Shown here: piece by piece, positions 61,695-64,000 of the stretch | Position numbering within the stretch: position 1 is the stretch's first letter | How the letters are laid out: each line of letters begins with the position of its first letter | From: Flavobacteriales bacterium | GTDB lineage: Bacteria > Bacteroidota > Bacteroidia > Flavobacteriales_F > PHOS-HE28 | Length of the DNA stretch: 64,000 nt | Assembly: GCA_016710965.1 (NCBI GenBank) | Contig: JADJTW010000014.1 | Span: forward strand, 1 to 64,000 | Direction of reading: 5' to 3' | Program-made: the position numbers and the translations under genes | The notes under the pieces: model-generated | The model's database searches: none | Seen by the model: only the letters and a program-made list of their open reading frames with translations | What the model was told of the DNA's origin: nothing

Positions 61695-63803
61695 CTAGGG
61701 CATCTGCTCCAGACGGACCTCCGTGGGGACGCTTCCTCCGATGTTCTGCAGGATGCCATCACGGTCATTATCCTGGCCCACGTAGCGCACCACACCATCG
61801 AGGTTGCAATCCTCCACCCAATAGCCCGTGACCGTGTTGGTGGGCACGCTGCCCCCGATGCGCGTGAGGATCGGATCGCGGTCGTTGCCGGAGCCCACGT
61901 AGAGCAATTGGCCATCGAGCAGTGCATTGCCCATCCATAGCGCGTTCACACCGCCGATGGCCCGCTGTGCTTCTGTGCCGTAGGTGCTTGTGGCCGGGAT
62001 CGTGAAGTTCACCGTAGCAGGCGATCCGCCGAAAGCCACGCCGTTGCCGGTCATCGTGCCCAGATGGTTCCGGTGGCGCACGGCCAGGCGATACGTGCCG
62101 GGTCCGTAGTTGAAGAGCACATTGTCCGTGCCATCGGCCTTGATGATGCTGCCATCCTTGCACAACAGCGCGTTGCGCGTGGCCAGCAATGCATAGGGCG
62201 CGGTGTTCGCTCGCAATTCCAATCGCACCCAATCCACCACGGCACGGGCCCCGGTCACAGCCAGCACGTTCGCGTTCGTGTTCTCTCCTCCCCCGCCGCT
62301 CAGGTTCGTGAATCCCATGGCCGTGTAGGGTTCGGTGAGCGGCACCAGTCCTGCGGTACGAAGCGCATCGCGCATCTGGCCCGTGGCGGGCAGGTACGCT
62401 CCTTCGAGGAAGACCTTCGGCGCGACGCTCACCGCGGGTGAGTAGCTCGCGCAGTTGGCGATGATGTACTGCAAGCTGTTGTTCGCATTGATGCGACCAC
62501 CGGTGACGATGGTGCCGGGCAGGTTGCCCACCTGCTCCACGCCACTGAACAAGGCCTGGCGCACGGCCAGCGCTGCGCCGTCGGGATCGGTCCGCGCGAG
62601 GGTGGCCAGCCCGGTGCATGGCGCGCTGTATAGCAGTGCGATCACACCGGCCGTGAGCGGCGTAGCGAAGCTGGTGCCGCTGGTAGTGGTGTAGGTGTTG
62701 CCCGTGGTGGTGGTGCGCACGCTCGCTCCGGGCGCGCCTACGTCGATGGTGTTGACGCCGTATGCGCTGAAGGTGCGCTGATCGTTCGCATCGGTAGCGG
62801 TGACGCTGATCATGAACGGACTGCTGCAAGCCGTGGGCATATCACCCACTGCATCAATGTTCACGTTGTTGTTGGCGGTGGCGCCGCAGCTAAGGATGCC
62901 GGCAGCGCCCAGCGTGTCGTAGAAATTGCACCAGAGCGGGTAGTTATTGGGGTTGGCGTTGTCGATGCCCCAACTGCTGGTGGTAGCCACAACGAATGCC
63001 CCTTGGGTGCCATTGGTATTGTTCCATCGACGCCGTTGGACCAAGGGATAGGTATAGCTGGCGATGACGTTCGCTTCGGTGAGGCTTCCGATGCGCACCG
63101 GCATGAGCTTCACGTTCCAGTTGGCCCCCACAACGCCCGCGCTGTTGTTGCCAACGGCGCCGGCCATGCCCGCGCATGACGTGCCATGGCTCCCGCTGAA
63201 GAGCGTATTGTCGTTGTTGGCCGCCGGGTTCCATCCGTACACATCGTCCACGTAGCCGTTGGCATCATCGTCGATGCCGTTGTTGTCGATCTCCGCAGCA
63301 TTCACCCAACTATTCGCATTCAGGTCAGGATGGACCCGGTCGAAGCCTTCGACAACGCACACTACGATGGCATCGCCATTGGCAGTGGTGCCGCCGGTGG
63401 TGATGTTCCATGCCAGATCGGTATCGATGTCGTTGTCCTGCGGGTCCACATGATGCCACTGCTGGTTGAACTGTGTGTCGTTCGGCACGATGCGCTCATC
63501 AATGGTGTGGTCGTTCTGCGCGATCATGACGGCCGGATGGCGCCGCACGGCAGCGAGCATGGAGGCTTGCGGGACGTTGGTGTTGAAGGTGAGCAGCCAG
63601 ATGCGCATCGGTGCGCTGGCTTCATGGTCGACCTTCAACGCAGTGGGAACACCGCCAAGCGTGGCCAGGTCGCTGACGATGGCATGCGCCGTGGCCTCGG
63701 GCTTGAGCATGACCAGCAGATGACCAGCAATGATATTGGGCTCCTGGGCGGAAATTGTCGCGACAAAGAAGAACGCAACGAGCGTTGAGAGAAGGATGCG
63801 CAT
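61695..63803 (-). CDS. Secreted subtilisin-like (S8) serine peptidase with shared C-terminal module
   Basis: A 702-residue protein: signal peptide MRILLSTLVAFFFVATISAQ, inhibitor-like propeptide, then a subtilase domain with His in SGSHGTSCAGMAGAVG (about 206) and Ser in TTSGTSFATPLTAGVIAL (about 378). In the Asp motif the sequence is VVCVVEGFDRVHPDL where V-x-D-[ST]-G is usual, so the catalytic Asp is displaced or replaced by Glu. From about residue 470 comes the module also seen at 11259: VFLEGAYLPATGQMRDALRT, VVDWVRLELRANTAPYALLA, and YVGQDNDRDGILQNIGGSVP. No standard T9SS type A or B tail. Confidence 0.87.
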   Translation of the reverse strand: MRILLSTLVAFFFVATISAQEPNIIAGHLLVMLKPEATAHAIVSDLATLGGVPTALKVDHEASAPMRIWLLTFNTNVPQASMLAAVRRHPAVMIAQNDHTIDERIVPNDTQFNQQWHHVDPQDNDIDTDLAWNITTGGTTANGDAIVVCVVEGFDRVHPDLNANSWVNAAEIDNNGIDDDANGYVDDVYGWNPAANNDNTLFSGSHGTSCAGMAGAVGNNSAGVVGANWNVKLMPVRIGSLTEANVIASYTYPLVQRRRWNNTNGTQGAFVVATTSSWGIDNANPNNYPLWCNFYDTLGAAGILSCGATANNNVNIDAVGDMPTACSSPFMISVTATDANDQRTFSAYGVNTIDVGAPGASVRTTTTGNTYTTTSGTSFATPLTAGVIALLYSAPCTGLATLARTDPDGAALAVRQALFSGVEQVGNLPGTIVTGGRINANNSLQYIIANCASYSPAVSVAPKVFLEGAYLPATGQMRDALRTAGLVPLTEPYTAMGFTNLSGGGGENTNANVLAVTGARAVVDWVRLELRANTAPYALLATRNALLCKDGSIIKADGTDNVLFNYGPGTYRLAVRHRNHLGTMTGNGVAFGGSPATVNFTIPATSTYGTEAQRAIGGVNALWMGNALLDGQLLYVGSGNDRDPILTRIGGSVPTNTVTGYWVEDCNLDGVVRYVGQDNDRDGILQNIGGSVPTEVRLEQMP

Positions 63804-63824
63804 GAAATATCGGTTGGAACGGCC

Positions 63825-63832
63825 GCAAGGTA
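63825..63832 (-). promoter_or_regulatory. Putative -7 box for the subtilase gene
   Basis: TACCTTGC on the minus strand, 21 bases before the start codon at 63803. Confidence 0.4.
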
Positions 63833-63859
63833 GCGGGATCGCATGCTCGAGTCCCAGCG

Positions 63860-64000
63860 CTACCGGCCCTTCAACTGGCGATGCACAGCCAGCACGCCCC
63901 GCACATACAGGAAGACCTGGTTTCCCTTGCAGAAGCCGTTCTTGATGCCGGGCCTCATGAAGAAGCGCGGCTTGGCGAGCAGGAGCATCGCACGCTCCAC
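63860..64000 (-). CDS. C-terminal end of an unidentified protein, partial
   Basis: The last 46 codons of a minus-strand gene: RAMLLLAKPRFFMRPGIKNG then FCKGNQVFLYVRGVLAVHR and QLKGR before TAG. The basic, aromatic tail is similar in style to cytoplasmic ends of membrane-associated glycosyltransferases, but this cannot be decided from the fragment. The rest lies outside the window. It ends about 30 bases before the -7 box of the subtilase gene. Confidence 0.55.
   Translation of the reverse strand: MERAMLLLAKPRFFMRPGIKNGFCKGNQVFLYVRGVLAVHRQLKGR

Noticed and set aside
59919..61940. A 673-codon open frame opposite the deiminase gene
   Set aside because: Low-complexity His/Val/Asp composition and overlap with a gene that has a signal peptide, catalytic residues and a sorting domain.

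Overview
The window comes from a high-GC member of the Bacteroidota, most likely a Flavobacteriales-like lineage. I infer this from the many secreted proteins with C-terminal sorting domains of the type IX secretion system (type A 'PNPATD...' tails and type B 'gliding motility-associated' tails), SprB-type repeats, a TonB-dependent receptor with an N-terminal carboxypeptidase-like domain, bacillithiol synthesis (bshB1), an NhaD antiporter, and start codons preceded by TAnnTTTG-like -7 boxes instead of clear Shine-Dalgarno sites. No rRNA, phage, integrase or CRISPR is visible. Two tRNAs are present: Ser(CGA) and His(GTG).

Layout. 1-3.3 kb: two minus-strand genes broken by frameshifts. 3.6-7.8 kb: two NarL-type response regulators (one with a degenerate receiver), a degenerate 21-bp minisatellite, a fibronectin-III protein, and a GNAT-like protein. 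7.8-18.3 kb: secreted beta-propeller, adhesin and protease genes around a TPR histidine kinase/LytTR pair. 18.4-21.3 kb: tRNA-Ser, DinB, nhaD, a G-rich low-complexity block and tRNA-His. 21.3-25.3 kb: a small glycoconjugate cassette (GT4, GINT1-like protein, flippase). 25.4-28.2 kb: a delta-60 propeller protein and the gpx-bshB1 thiol operon. 28.6-34.8 kb: a secreted protein and ccmBCDEF for cytochrome c maturation. 35-37.9 kb: DUF2520-kdsC-ubiA-maf housekeeping cluster.

The accessory core lies at 37.9-48.2 kb: a relic of a type B sorting domain, a ParE-like toxin-antitoxin pair, a secreted protein, and a 5'-truncated Rhs gene with a GIY-YIG/URI-type toxin tip and an Imm26-like immunity gene. 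After the immunity gene comes a second Rhs core fragment spliced to a T9SS tail remnant. Then follow a type B adhesin, a 49-bp tandem array, a Tat-signal aminotransferase, and a tandem duplication that left a stub of the sulP start. 48.2-64 kb: SulP transporter, an SH3/endonuclease-phosphatase gene with two frameshifts, further secreted proteins, a beta-CASP hydrolase, a TonB receptor, a peptidylarginine-deiminase-like enzyme and a subtilase.

The most distinctive signals are the Rhs toxin/immunity island with its duplicated core and T9SS-tail graft; a roughly 150-165-bp inverted-terminus repeat family whose ends supply stop and start codons of flanking genes; a shared C-terminal module on two otherwise unrelated exported proteins; and the 21-bp array. 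Several intact-looking genes carry single-base frameshifts near short homopolymers, and G-tracts are abnormally long in two places, so part of the breakage may be sequencing or assembly error.
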